A DNA stretch of 64,000 nucleotides from a bacterium UBP14_UBA6098 (GCA_002428525.1 DIWU01000024.1:124001-188000), one strand, 5' to 3'; positions 44,519-53,620 are shown, counted from the first letter of the stretch. Notes: generated from the letters alone by a model not told the origin. A program made the numbers and translations.

Positions 44519-45084
44519 TACGCTGTTTCATTTGCCTCGAACTTCCCCGCGAGATTCGCGACCTCATCGATTCGCACGCAACCGCGATCCTCAGAAAAAC
44601 CGGCGCGCGGTGCTCCACCGTCAGGGCGGACAATCTCCACCTCACACTGAAATTCCTCGGCGATATCGAGGAGGGGCGGATCGACAAACTATCTCGCGCC
44701 CTCGAGGGAGCTTTTGAAAATGCGATTGGAAATGCGGGGGCTTTTTCATTATCATTAGAGAATATCGGAAGCTTTGGCGGCAAATCGCCGCGGGTGGTTT
44801 GGATCGGCCTCGGTGGTGAAACCGCAAGGCTTTCCGCGCTGGCGGATTCGATAGACAAAGCCTTTGCGGTTCACGGCTTCGAGCGCGAGAAAAGACCGTT
44901 TAAACCGCATTTGACGATAGCCCGGGTTCGCGAGGGCGCGGAGGTCGAAGCGCTGTCGAAAGCGATTCGAGAGGTGAGGTTGCCGCGACGAGAATTCACG
45001 GCCGAAAGGCTGATCCTCATGAAGAGCACGCTATCGCCGACGGGCAGTATTTACGAGCCTTTGGCTAAATTTGTTATCAAATAA
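44515..45084 (+). CDS. thpR: RNA 2',3'-cyclic phosphodiesterase (LigT/ThpR)
   Basis: 189 residues from the ATG at 44515 (4-bp overlap with cinA). The two HxTx catalytic motifs are NLHLTLKFLG and KPHLTIAR. It opens 2',3'-cyclic phosphates on RNA. The gene order cinA-thpR-recA is conserved in many bacteria. Confidence 0.93.
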   Translation: MIRCFICLELPREIRDLIDSHATAILRKTGARCSTVRADNLHLTLKFLGDIEEGRIDKLSRALEGAFENAIGNAGAFSLSLENIGSFGGKSPRVVWIGLGGETARLSALADSIDKAFAVHGFEREKRPFKPHLTIARVREGAEVEALSKAIREVRLPRREFTAERLILMKSTLSPTGSIYEPLAKFVIK

Positions 45085-45113
45085 TATTTTTGAATAACCT
45101 GACTGGAGGAGAT

Positions 45114-46196
45114 ATGGCGGACATCGATAAACAAAAGGTGAAGGCGCTCGATCTGGCGATCGACAGTATCCACAAGGCCTTCGGCGACGGCGCGATTATG
45201 CGCCTCGGCGACAGCGGCGCCCCGAAGCAGGTGCCGGTGATCAGCACCGGTTCGATCACCCTCAATGCCGCGCTCGGAATCGGGGGAATCCCCCGCGGCA
45301 GAATCAGCGAGATCTTCGGCCCGGAGTCATCGGGAAAGACCACGCTCGCGCTTCATGTTATAGCGGAGGCGCAGAAAACCGGCGGCCTCGCGGCCTTCAT
45401 CGACGCCGAACACGCGATGGACCCGATTTACGCCCAAGCGCTCGGGGTTGATGTCGATAATCTTTGGGTCGCGCAACCGGACAACGGCGAACAAGCGCTC
45501 GAAATTTGCGAGACTATTGTCCGCAGTGGCGCGATGGATGTCGTCGTTGTGGACTCCGTCGCGGCGCTCGTTCCGCGCGCGGAGATCGAGGGCGAGATGG
45601 GCGACCGGCAGATGGGCGCTCAGGCGAGGCTTATGAGCCAAGCACTCCGCAAGCTGACCGGCGCGATCAACAAATCCAACACCGCGGTTGTCTTCGTGAA
45701 CCAAACACGCATGAAGATCGGCGTGATGTTCGGCAACCCCGAAACCACAACCGGCGGTGTCGCGCTCAAGTTTTACGCCAGCGTCAGGATCAATATTCGC
45801 AAGGGCGCAACGCTCAAGATCAAGGAAGAATCGGTCGGGAACAGGGTCTATCTTCAGGTTGTAAAAAACAAACTCGCGCCGCCCTTCCGCAAGGCCGAAT
45901 GCGATATTGTTTTCGGCGAGGGAATCTCCCGCGAGGGCGAGCTTTTAGACCTTGGAACCGATATGGATATCATCTCGAAGAAGGGCATGTGGTTCTCCTT
46001 CGGCGAGGAGAAGCTCGGCCAAGGCCGCGAAAACTCGCGTATATTCCTAAAGGAAAACCCCGATCTTGCCAACAAGATCGCCGAGGCTATCAACGAAAGG
46101 TATCTGGCCACGGGCGAGTTCAGGGCGGAGGGCAAGAAGGCCGAAAAAAAGAAGTCGGCCGACGAATCGACCGACTACGAGAGGAGCGAGGACTGA
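45114..46196 (+). CDS. recA: recombinase RecA
   Basis: 360 residues from the ATG at 45114, with GGAGGA 4-9 bp upstream; an earlier TTG at 45090 is unlikely. Walker A is GPESSGKTT. The L1/L2 DNA-binding regions (MGAQARLMSQALRKLTGAIN, GVMFGNPETTTGG) and an acidic C-terminal tail are present. It performs strand exchange and LexA co-cleavage. No LexA-like operator stands out in the 29-bp gap, and expression probably comes from the pilT or cinA transcript. Confidence 0.97.
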   Translation: MADIDKQKVKALDLAIDSIHKAFGDGAIMRLGDSGAPKQVPVISTGSITLNAALGIGGIPRGRISEIFGPESSGKTTLALHVIAEAQKTGGLAAFIDAEHAMDPIYAQALGVDVDNLWVAQPDNGEQALEICETIVRSGAMDVVVVDSVAALVPRAEIEGEMGDRQMGAQARLMSQALRKLTGAINKSNTAVVFVNQTRMKIGVMFGNPETTTGGVALKFYASVRINIRKGATLKIKEESVGNRVYLQVVKNKLAPPFRKAECDIVFGEGISREGELLDLGTDMDIISKKGMWFSFGEEKLGQGRENSRIFLKENPDLANKIAEAINERYLATGEFRAEGKKAEKKKSADESTDYERSED

Positions 46197-46397
46197 AGAT
46201 CTCCCCAAAAAGGAGACTAAAGGATTTTAATGCCGCCGGCGATGTCTTGCAAACGCGTCCGAGGACTTAATGCGAGAGCGCAACCGCTCGGGGGCGACCT
46301 TCATAAGAACATTGTTAGAGATCTTATTATCCAACTCCTCGCTCTTATTATATAGAAATATTTTTATAAATCAAGGCTATTATATTCGAGGTGAATT

Positions 46398-46799
46398 ATG
46401 CGGAGAGCCCTTATTGTATCGATATTGGCCGCGGTTTTAATCGCGATGGCCATCATATGTTCCGGTTGCTCGAAGACCTATTATGGAAGCTTCATCACAA
46501 CAAAGGTCAAAACACTACCGATAGAGGAGTTTCAGGCCGGCGACCATGTCGTCCTCGCCTTCGAGAACCCAAAAAAGCCCACTGCCGAGGGTTGGGAATA
46601 TGAGTTCTGGGCGTATAAAAACCGCGAGCTCGTCGGGAATTTTCGCTTTCAAGCGAGGCTCGTCGCAGGAACTCGCAACTTCTATCTCGTCGAGGAGATC
46701 CCCGGCGCGCGCGCAAATACGATAGCCTCCTTCAAGGCCAAGCCGAACTACGATCGTATAAAAGAAAGGCTCGTCGCCTATCTCAACGGCGAGGGATGA
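46398..46799 (+). CDS. small predicted lipoprotein of unknown function
   Basis: 133 residues: basic tip, hydrophobic core (LIVSILAAVLIAMAII) and a lipobox ending at SGC, so Cys23 should be lipidated. The mature part is mixed alpha/beta with no motif I recognise. GAGGTG precedes the ATG. Its stop is one base from the stop of rmlA on the other strand. The 200-bp gap before it (46197-46397) is AT-rich toward the gene and holds no clear element. Confidence 0.75.
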   Translation: MRRALIVSILAAVLIAMAIICSGCSKTYYGSFITTKVKTLPIEEFQAGDHVVLAFENPKKPTAEGWEYEFWAYKNRELVGNFRFQARLVAGTRNFYLVEEIPGARANTIASFKAKPNYDRIKERLVAYLNGEG

Positions 46800-46800
46800 G

Positions 46801-47532
46801 CTATTTCGCGCGCGCGTGATCGGCGACCACGCGAATAGCCTCGTTGTAGGCGTCGATCGAAGCGCCGGCATCCGCCCACCAACCATCGAGAATACTATAT
46901 TCGAGTTTTCCCTTTTCGAGATAGATATTATTCACATCCGTGATCTCGAGCTCGTTTCTGTGCGAGGGCTCGAGTCCTCTTATAAAATCGAACACCTCGG
47001 GGCCATACATGTAAATCCCCACAACAGCGTAATTCGAAGGCGGAACAGCTGGTTTTTCGATTATCTTCTCGATCTTGCCAGTGCTGTCGAATTTAACCAC
47101 GCCATAATCGCGGGCGTCCTCGACCTCCTTGAGTAAAATCCTCGCACCGTCTTTTTGCTCGCCGAACTCATTGACCGCCTGCTCGATGCTCGATTCGATG
47201 ATGTTATCCCCGAGAAAAACAACCGTTTTGTCGCCATCGACAAAATGCTCGCAAAGACCCAAGGCCTCCGCGATGCCGCCCTCGTTTTGCTGGTAGGTAT
47301 AATTCAAATGCTTAAGGCCAAACTCATGGCCGTTGCCGAGAAGGCGCAAAAACTCGCCGGCATGGTTCCCGCCGCATACAATCATGATGTCCCGAATCCC
47401 CGCCTCGACAAGCGAGCGGAGCGGATAATAAATCATCGGGGAATCATAAATAGGCAAAAGATGCTTGTTCGTTATACTCGTCAGAGGTCTTAGTCTCGAA
47501 CCAAGCCCGCCGGCCAATACTAATCCTTTCAT
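46801..47532 (-). CDS. rmlA: sugar-1-phosphate nucleotidylyltransferase, short RmlA type
   Basis: 243 residues from the ATG at 47532. The nucleotide-binding signature GLVLAGGLGSRLRPLT, the sugar-phosphate loop NKHLLPIYDSPMIYYPL and VVFLGDNIIE are those of glucose-1-phosphate thymidylyltransferases. It is shorter than E. coli RmlA (about 290), like a known short subgroup. It makes NDP-sugars for surface polysaccharide. No other rml gene is nearby. A cloverleaf element separates it from lon. Confidence 0.88.
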   Translation of the reverse strand: MKGLVLAGGLGSRLRPLTSITNKHLLPIYDSPMIYYPLRSLVEAGIRDIMIVCGGNHAGEFLRLLGNGHEFGLKHLNYTYQQNEGGIAEALGLCEHFVDGDKTVVFLGDNIIESSIEQAVNEFGEQKDGARILLKEVEDARDYGVVKFDSTGKIEKIIEKPAVPPSNYAVVGIYMYGPEVFDFIRGLEPSHRNELEITDVNNIYLEKGKLEYSILDGWWADAGASIDAYNEAIRVVADHARAK

Positions 47533-47642
47533 CACATCTCCATTGGTGCGAGGACTTAGATGCGGCAGACGCTTTTCATTCAATATATGCTCCGACCCCC
47601 AAAAGGTCAACAAATATCGAGAAAATCTTTCCCTCCCGCGGA

Positions 47643-47759
47643 GGGCGCCGGCATCCCCTCCTCCGGAGGGGATCGAAGCCGCGGCGCGGACGAAATGTAT
47701 TGTATAAACGTGATCACAGCCCGCGCCGCGGCTTTCCGCGCATGCGCGGACCGGCGCCC
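47643..47759 (-). repeat. cloverleaf element, copy 4 (downstream of lon)
   Basis: Closing stem GGGCGCCGG (47643-47651) with CCGGCGCCC (47751-47759). In the direction of lon: short hairpin TCCGCGC-AT-GCGCGGA (47735-47750, same core as copy 2), middle hairpin AAGCCGCGGCGCGG / CCGCGCCGCGGCTT (47676-47689 and 47721-47734) with a 31-nt loop, third hairpin ATCCCCTCC / GGAGGGGAT (47653-47661 and 47665-47673). It begins 45 bp after the lon stop. The closing stem differs in sequence from the other copies but is fully paired. Confidence 0.85.
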
Positions 47760-47804
47760 GGGGTCGGTCAAAACGCGGGTGTATGTGTTCGATTCTAGTT
47801 GTCT

Positions 47805-50117
47805 TTAGAGGATACCGAGAAGCTTGAAAACCTCATCGACACGGGAGACGGGCTGAATATCGAGGCCGGACTTAACCTCATCGGCGATCTCGGACAGCTC
47901 GGGGAGGTTTTCGGCCGGAATGATTACCCTTTCGAGATCCGATCGTTTAGCGGCGACGAGTTTTTCGACGAGGCCGCCGATTCGGAGCACCCTTCCCGTC
48001 AGGGAGATTTCGCCTGTCATCGCTGTATTTCGCGGCAGAGGTTTTTGGGTGTAGAGCGAGGCGAGGGCGGAGGCGAGGGCGATGCCCGCGGAGGGGCCGT
48101 CTTTCGGCACAGCGCCTTCGGGGACATGGATATGGATTGAACCCTTGAGGATTATCTGTTCTTTTGAGGGAAGCTTGGCGAGCATGCCTTTGACGAAGGT
48201 AAGAGCGGTTCGCGCGGACTCCTTCATGACATCGCCGAGCCGGCCGGTGAGGACCAGCTCGTCGTCGCCCTCGATAATCGCCGTTTCGAGGCGCAGGACC
48301 TCGCCGCCATATGCGGTCCATGCGAGGCCGAGGGCCTCTCCCGGCGACAGAACCTCGGGAAGCGAGGAGCCCCTGAATGGCGCGACTCCGATATAGCGCT
48401 CGAGGTCGTCCGCGGAGATATCAATTCGCTTTGGAAGCTCTTTTTTCTTAACAACCTTCGATGCGATGACGCGGAGGATCTTGCCGAGTTTTCGTTCAAG
48501 CTCGCGAACACCGGCCTCTTGCGTCCATCCGCGAATAAGCTCTTCGATAGCCGTTCCAGTGAGCCGAACCTGCACCTTCCCGAGACCGGTCTCTGCACGC
48601 ATTTTCGGTAGAAGGAACTCCTTTGCGATGGACTCCTTTTCCGAGACGAGGTATCCGGGGATTCGGAGTATCTCCATGCGGTCGGCCAGCGCGGGCGGAA
48701 TACCGGCCGTAGTGTTCGCCGTTGTGATGAAGAGCACCCTCGAGAGGTCGTATTCGAGTTCGAGGTAGTGATCTACAAAGGTCGAGTTCTGTTCCGGATC
48801 GAGGGCCTCGAGTAGCGCCGAGGCCGGGTCGCCGCGAAAATCCATGCCGAGCTTGTCGATCTCATCCAGAAGAAACACCGGATTCGAGCTTCCCGCGGTT
48901 TTGATTTGCTGAATAATCCTGCCGGGGAGCGAGGCGACGTAGGTTCGCCTGTGGCCGCGAATCTCGGCCTCGTCGCGGACACCGCCGAGCGAGACTCGAA
49001 CGAACTTTCGCCCGAGGGCGCGCGCGATGCTCTTCCCAAGCGAGGTTTTGCCGACTCCCGGAGGGCCGACGAGGCATAATATAGGCCCGCGAACCGACTC
49101 CGAAAGCGCCATAACGGCTATATGCTCGGTTATTCGCTCTTTTATCTCTTTCAGGCCGAAATGGTCTTCGTCGAGGATCTTACGCGCGCGGTCGATATCG
49201 GTGTTGTCCTCAGTGAACTCGTCCCACGGCAGTGCGAGAACCCAATCGATGTAGTTCCTCGTGACCGCGGCCTCGGGGTTCGAGGGGTGAAAGCGTTCGA
49301 GCTTGGCGAACTCCTCCTCGAGCCGCTCCACAATATCCGGCCGAAGCGACTTTGCCTCCGCCTTCTTTCGGAGCACCTCGATTTCGGTGTCGTAATCGGC
49401 CCCGAGTTCCCGGCGGATCGCCTCGAGTTGCTCTCGGAGATAGTATTCGCGCTGGCTATCGGAGATTCTGTTCGAGACGGTTTTGTCGATATCCTCCTCG
49501 AGGCGCAATATCTCGATCTCCCTCGCGAGGTGCGCGAGTATCTGGCCGAGCCTGTCCTCCGGTGAAAGCGTCTCGAGAAGCCTCTGCTTGACCTCGATGG
49601 GCATTGGCATATGCGCGGAGATCATGTCCGCCAACGATCCGGGGTTGCCCTGAAAACCGCCGATCGTGCCGAGTATCTCGGGCGGCATAGAACCTTCCAA
49701 TTGGGCGTAGGTGCTGAAGCGTTCGAAGGTCTTTCGCGCGAGCGCCTCCCCCCTCGGGCTTGGCGGCTCGACCGGTTCGGCGATGAGATCGACCACGGCC
49801 TCCATATAGTCCCTGCCGAAGAAGTATCGCCGAACCCGCGCTCGCGACTCGCCCTCGACAAGAACCTTCATTGTTCCCTCGGGAAGTCGCAGAAGCTGGA
49901 TTATCTTCGCGACCGTTCCTACTCTATAAAGGCCCTCGGCGCGGATATCCTCGCCGGAGGATTCCTTCTGCGCTACAATGAACACCTTCCGCTCGGTGAT
50001 CATGGCCTCTTGCACCGCGGACAGGCTCCTTTGCCGGCCGACGAGTATCGGAGTAATTACCTCGGGGAAGACTACGGTCTCTCTGAGAGGGATTATTGGA
50101 AGACGGTTTTCTTTCAT
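47805..50117 (-). CDS. lon: ATP-dependent protease Lon
   Basis: 770 residues from the ATG at 50117 (MKENRLPIIPLRETV), the normal Lon start; longer readings would add about 67 unrelated residues. Substrate-binding LAN domain, AAA+ domain with Walker A GPPGVGKTS and Walker B VFLLDEIDKLG, and protease domain with catalytic Ser in KDGPSAGIA and Lys in GGLVEKLVAAKRS. It removes damaged and regulatory proteins. Divergent from dnaA. A promoter with perfect TTGACA lies just upstream, next to two DnaA boxes. Confidence 0.96.
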   Translation of the reverse strand: MKENRLPIIPLRETVVFPEVITPILVGRQRSLSAVQEAMITERKVFIVAQKESSGEDIRAEGLYRVGTVAKIIQLLRLPEGTMKVLVEGESRARVRRYFFGRDYMEAVVDLIAEPVEPPSPRGEALARKTFERFSTYAQLEGSMPPEILGTIGGFQGNPGSLADMISAHMPMPIEVKQRLLETLSPEDRLGQILAHLAREIEILRLEEDIDKTVSNRISDSQREYYLREQLEAIRRELGADYDTEIEVLRKKAEAKSLRPDIVERLEEEFAKLERFHPSNPEAAVTRNYIDWVLALPWDEFTEDNTDIDRARKILDEDHFGLKEIKERITEHIAVMALSESVRGPILCLVGPPGVGKTSLGKSIARALGRKFVRVSLGGVRDEAEIRGHRRTYVASLPGRIIQQIKTAGSSNPVFLLDEIDKLGMDFRGDPASALLEALDPEQNSTFVDHYLELEYDLSRVLFITTANTTAGIPPALADRMEILRIPGYLVSEKESIAKEFLLPKMRAETGLGKVQVRLTGTAIEELIRGWTQEAGVRELERKLGKILRVIASKVVKKKELPKRIDISADDLERYIGVAPFRGSSLPEVLSPGEALGLAWTAYGGEVLRLETAIIEGDDELVLTGRLGDVMKESARTALTFVKGMLAKLPSKEQIILKGSIHIHVPEGAVPKDGPSAGIALASALASLYTQKPLPRNTAMTGEISLTGRVLRIGGLVEKLVAAKRSDLERVIIPAENLPELSEIADEVKSGLDIQPVSRVDEVFKLLGIL

Positions 50118-50148
50118 ATATTCTAAAGCTTCAAAGGGTAAAGCGGGT

Positions 50149-50177
50149 AAGTTAATCAATGATCTGTTGTTTGTCAA
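50149..50177 (-). promoter_or_regulatory. promoter for lon
   Basis: On the minus strand a perfect TTGACA (50177-50172), 17-bp spacer, weak TAACTT (50154-50149). A DnaA box begins 8 bp upstream of the -35 box (50185). Confidence 0.5.
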
Positions 50178-50184
50178 ACCATAT

Positions 50185-50569
50185 TTATCAACAAACAATA
50201 TTTTTCCTCTAACCTGTTGATAATTAAAGGGGGTCATTTTTAAGAGGATTTTACTTTTTTTTCGGCGATAAACTCCGAAATGCCCTTTTTCCAATGTTTT
50301 TAAAAAAAGATGGTTCATTTTTCAAAAGGGGCTTGACATATCATAGGCGGGTTTTTATTTTTCACTCGTCGCTTAATCGAGCATTACTTTTAGCTTGGAA
50401 TTTGAAATCGAACTTGCGGCCGATGCCCTGTTTTATGGGTTATTATAAAAACGGCATCTTTTTGCGCGGGCATAAACGGCCTCTTTTAAGGAAATCGCTC
50501 CAAGTGTTGATAATTCGCGACAAGACGACTGTGTTTCTTTAATTTACAACTTGGGCGCATTTATCAACA
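50185..50569. other. DnaA-box cluster between lon and dnaA (candidate oriC, part 1)
   Basis: Four identical DnaA-box 9-mers of the TTATCAACA type lie in the 491-bp lon-dnaA gap: 50185-50193 (+), 50215-50223 (-), 50505-50513 (-) and 50561-50569 (+). The first two face each other across 21 AT-rich bp. Chance expectation for one given 9-mer on both strands in this gap is well below 0.01. With the boxes after dnaA this suggests a bipartite origin or at least strong dnaA autoregulation. Confidence 0.65.
50333..50361 (+). promoter_or_regulatory. promoter for dnaA
   Basis: Perfect TTGACA (50333-50338), 17-bp spacer, TATTTT (50356-50361). The leader to the ATG at 50609 would be about 240 nt and holds two DnaA boxes, consistent with autoregulation. 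Confidence 0.55.
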
Positions 50570-50608
50570 TTTATTATTGATAAAAACGCCTTCAAATAGA
50601 TTCGGACA

Positions 50609-51955
50609 ATGATTAATAATAAAGACCTCTGGGAACTCTGCTTAAACGAATTTCGTTCGCTTATTAACCGCCAAAGTTACGCAACATGGTTCGAGGACAC
50701 CGAGGGCCTGCCCGCCGAGGGTCAGAACCTCGTGGTCAAGATTCGGGACCAGTTCACAGCGGACTGGCTCGAACAGCACCACCTCGAGATGATCTTCGAT
50801 GTCATCACGAGATCGCTTGGCGAAAACTATCGTCTGACCTTCGCAGTCCCTCAAAACGACGGCGATTTCTCATACACGGTTCCCGAGCTTCATAAATTCA
50901 AGCGTTACGACCCCGACACGGCCTCGGAGGATCGCCACCTCAATCCGAAATACACCTTCGACTCCTTCGTCGTCGGCGATTTCAACCGTTTCGCGCACGC
51001 CGCGGCCCTCGCGGTCGCGGAGGCTCCCGGAAAGAGCAAGTATTCGCCGCTTTTCATCTATGGCGGAACCGGCCTCGGAAAAACCCATCTGATTCAGGCG
51101 ATCGGACATTTCATCAAAGAAGAAAACCCGAGAATCAAGGTCATCTATGTCACGAGCGAGCGTTTCACCAGCGAATTCATCGGAAGCCTTATATCGAAAA
51201 CCACGGCCGAGTTCAATCGGGTATATAGGAATGTCGATGTCCTTTTAGTAGATGATGTGCATTTCTTCTCCGGCAAGGAGTCCATTCAGAGCGAGTTCTT
51301 TCACATCTTCAACTCGCTTCACCAGAAGGGCAAACAGATCGTGCTCACCAGCGATGTCGCGCCCTCGACTATCACCGGCCTCGAAGAACGGCTCATCTCG
51401 AGGCTCAAGTGGGGTCTCGTGGTCGATATTCAGCCGCCGGACCTCGAGGGGCGCATGGCGATCCTTCGCCGAAAGGCCGAGTTCGACGGGATCGCCCTGA
51501 ACGAGGATGTCCTTGTCTATATCGCCGAGAACATCTTCTCGAACGTTCGCGAGCTCGAGGGAACCCTTATCCGCCTCCTCGCCTATGCCTCAATCTCCGG
51601 TTGCGACATCGATATCAATGTCGCCCGCGAGGTTATCAGCCATTATCACAACGGTGCAAGCAACAAAAAGGTCGGTCCGGCGGAGATTTGCCGCGAGGTA
51701 GCATCCGTTTTCGGAGTCCCGGAAAAACTGCTTTTGAACACCCGCCGAACACAGCCTTTAGCCCTCGCGCGGCAGGTTGCCATGTATCTTTGCAGAGAGC
51801 TCACCGATAACTCTTTGAAAACCATCGGCTTATACTTCGGTGGGAGAGACCACTCGACGGTTATTCACGCAATCAACTCTATCCGCGACAGGATCCGCAT
51901 CGATTCGGAACTTGCGGACAAGGTTGCAAGAGTTCGCGCCGACCTTCAAGTTTAA
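50609..51955 (+). CDS. dnaA: chromosomal replication initiator DnaA
   Basis: 448 residues. Domain I (N-terminal ~80), short linker, AAA+ domain with Walker A YGGTGLGKTHL and Walker B LLVDDVHFFSGKE. Domain IV ends with the DnaA signature GGRDHSTVIHAI that reads the box. It melts the origin and loads helicase. Only a weak ribosome site precedes the ATG. dnaN is not adjacent. DnaA boxes lie on both sides of the gene. Confidence 0.97.
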   Translation: MINNKDLWELCLNEFRSLINRQSYATWFEDTEGLPAEGQNLVVKIRDQFTADWLEQHHLEMIFDVITRSLGENYRLTFAVPQNDGDFSYTVPELHKFKRYDPDTASEDRHLNPKYTFDSFVVGDFNRFAHAAALAVAEAPGKSKYSPLFIYGGTGLGKTHLIQAIGHFIKEENPRIKVIYVTSERFTSEFIGSLISKTTAEFNRVYRNVDVLLVDDVHFFSGKESIQSEFFHIFNSLHQKGKQIVLTSDVAPSTITGLEERLISRLKWGLVVDIQPPDLEGRMAILRRKAEFDGIALNEDVLVYIAENIFSNVRELEGTLIRLLAYASISGCDIDINVAREVISHYHNGASNKKVGPAEICREVASVFGVPEKLLLNTRRTQPLALARQVAMYLCRELTDNSLKTIGLYFGGRDHSTVIHAINSIRDRIRIDSELADKVARVRADLQV

Positions 51956-51968
51956 TTGGCCGATAAGC

Positions 51969-52162
51969 TGTGGATAAGATGTTCGGTTCCGGTTCGTTTT
52001 TTTGTTGATTTCTCAATAGATAATCACTTTTTCCCCTTCGATGTTGAGAGCTCCGTTTTTCAAACCGCTTATACTCATTTCTAATGTGCTTAATTTTTTC
52101 TTTTTTCTTCTTTAAAATCAAATAGTTAGATCAAAAAAGGCGACTTCTCCACACTATCAACA
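51969..52162. other. DnaA boxes downstream of dnaA (candidate oriC, part 2)
   Basis: A perfect TGTGGATAA (51969-51977, the reverse of TTATCCACA) lies 14 bp after the dnaA stop. A tandem pair of near-boxes TTCTCCACA (52145-52153) and CTATCAACA (52154-52162) follows. Directly beyond is a run of about 50 AT-rich bases (52165-52215), a possible unwinding element. The gene-free gap 51956-52496 also contains degenerate repeats described separately. Confidence 0.55.
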
Positions 52163-52204
52163 GGACTATTATTATAACTAAGTCTTAATATAAAAGAATA
52201 AATT

Positions 52205-52472
52205 ATAGGTAAAAGATGAATGGTAAAAGGTAAAAAGGATTACACGAAAGCGTTTTTGTCTGTTCCGAATCGAAGGACCTTTGCGTCCTCCCTTTTTCTA
52301 TATAGGCATTGATTTTAATACGTTGGCTGAGAGGGGCTTTAACCTGTATCGAAGCCGTAACTTTGTGATGCTCGTTTCTATAGGATCTTCATTCTATAAA
52401 GAAGCCTCGTTTCGGCTTCGCTCAACGACCATAGGCCGGTGACCGAATGGAACTTAATCCCTTATCGAAACC
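52205..52472. repeat. composite intergenic repeats before lepB
   Basis: Degenerate blocks shared with 55.7-56.0 and 57.9-58.5 kb: GGTAAAAGG-type runs (from 52205), a TACACGA...TTTTTGT block (52231-52258), and two divergent copies of the GGCTGAG...TATCGAAGCC unit (about 52326-52362 and 52433-52472). No coding potential seen. Confidence 0.55.
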
Positions 52473-52496
52473 AAACCTCGCCAATTTTTTATAGTC

Positions 52497-53516
52497 TTAG
52501 AAAAGCAAGGTGAAGAATCTAACCGGTCGAATATCCTTCGGGTGGAAGAAGCTCGATAGAAGAACGAAGATATTATCGAGAATAGTAGGGGTTTTGCCGG
52601 GTGAGGGCGGTTTGACCTCGACAGAGTAATAGATCATCGAGGGACGCCCCTTGACATTGGCCAGCGGGACAGGCCCCCAAAAACGCGAGTCGTAGCTCTG
52701 GTCGCGGTTGTCGCCGATACACATAAGATGCCCATCCGGGACCTTAACCGGCGGGAAATTGTCGGAGATAGAGAAGTAAAGCAATTGCTGAATACTATAT
52801 TGCAAGGATTTCTCGACGATCGGGTTGATCTCCGTCGGGGAGAAACTGTCGCCAAGGTATTCCTCGAAACCCGAGAGCAGTGCGGTTCGGAGGTATTCGT
52901 CCCATGTGTTGGCTTTTGGGTGAATATTCGCGACAATGGCCCTCAAGCTGTCGAAGTCGATTTCGAGTCCGGCCCTTTCCGCTTCATATGATGCAACGAA
53001 GCAAAAAAGGGATTTAACGATCCCCGGCCGTTGTGCAATGATCTTCTGAACCTGACCGAAAAGATCTCGCGACTCCCATACTCTTTGCCAATCGCTTTGA
53101 GATAAGTCTAAGACATTCGGAAAGGGTGGAAGTGTATTTTCAAAATGGGCATGCGGATCGGGCGCCTCGACACCGTCGACGAAGGGCACCCTGTCGCGGA
53201 TCTCGAAGGTCTGTCCGCCAATAGCGAGGCAACGTTTGACAAAATCGACCTTCGGCTCGAGCGGATATTTGAAAACGACGACATCGCCCGGCTTAGGATC
53301 GCTGAAGCGGTAGGACAGCTTTTCGGCAAGGAGATATTCCCCCGGGAGGATCGTTGGTATCATACTGCCGGTAGGCACAGCATGCGCCTCGACGACGAAG
53401 GCGCGCAGAAGAAGCACAATAACGACAGTCTCGACCACGGCCCTGAGGCCGCCGAGGAACGCGCGCGATTTCGTGTTGGTTTTTTTGAAATCGCTTTTGT
53501 TTTTTATAAATTTCAT
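52497..53516 (-). CDS. lepB: signal peptidase I with an internal insertion
   Basis: 339 residues from the ATG at 53516, with an N-terminal TM helix (ETVVIVLLLRAFVVEA). Catalytic Ser is in PTGSMIPT (box B), catalytic Lys in VDFVKRCLAIGGQ (box D) and box E in GDNRDQSYDSRFWGP. Between boxes D and E, after PHAHFEN, about 115 mainly helical residues are inserted (LDLSQSDWQRVWESRDLF onward). This makes it longer than the minimal 170-200 residue enzymes and unlike the E. coli domain II position by content. It removes signal peptides at the periplasmic face. Confidence 0.93.
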   Translation of the reverse strand: MKFIKNKSDFKKTNTKSRAFLGGLRAVVETVVIVLLLRAFVVEAHAVPTGSMIPTILPGEYLLAEKLSYRFSDPKPGDVVVFKYPLEPKVDFVKRCLAIGGQTFEIRDRVPFVDGVEAPDPHAHFENTLPPFPNVLDLSQSDWQRVWESRDLFGQVQKIIAQRPGIVKSLFCFVASYEAERAGLEIDFDSLRAIVANIHPKANTWDEYLRTALLSGFEEYLGDSFSPTEINPIVEKSLQYSIQQLLYFSISDNFPPVKVPDGHLMCIGDNRDQSYDSRFWGPVPLANVKGRPSMIYYSVEVKPPSPGKTPTILDNIFVLLSSFFHPKDIRPVRFFTLLF

Positions 53517-53562
53517 AATGGCATTTTTTCTGTTATAATGTTTTTTTACGAATTTTTTTTCT

Positions 53563-53591
53563 TTGCACTTGATATGCCATATAATTATAAT
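53563..53591 (+). promoter_or_regulatory. promoter for the 53621 barrel gene
   Basis: TTGCAC (53563-53568), 17 bp, perfect TATAAT (53586-53591). AGGAGG at 53611 precedes the GTG start at 53621. Confidence 0.6.
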
Positions 53592-53620
53592 CATATGATA
53601 AAAAAAAGATAGGAGGAAAT

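Noticed and set aside
41919..44858. Large minus-strand frames opposite pilT-pgpA and cinA-thpR
   Set aside because: The plus-strand genes carry full family motifs; the antisense products are Arg/Asp-rich shadows without homology signs.
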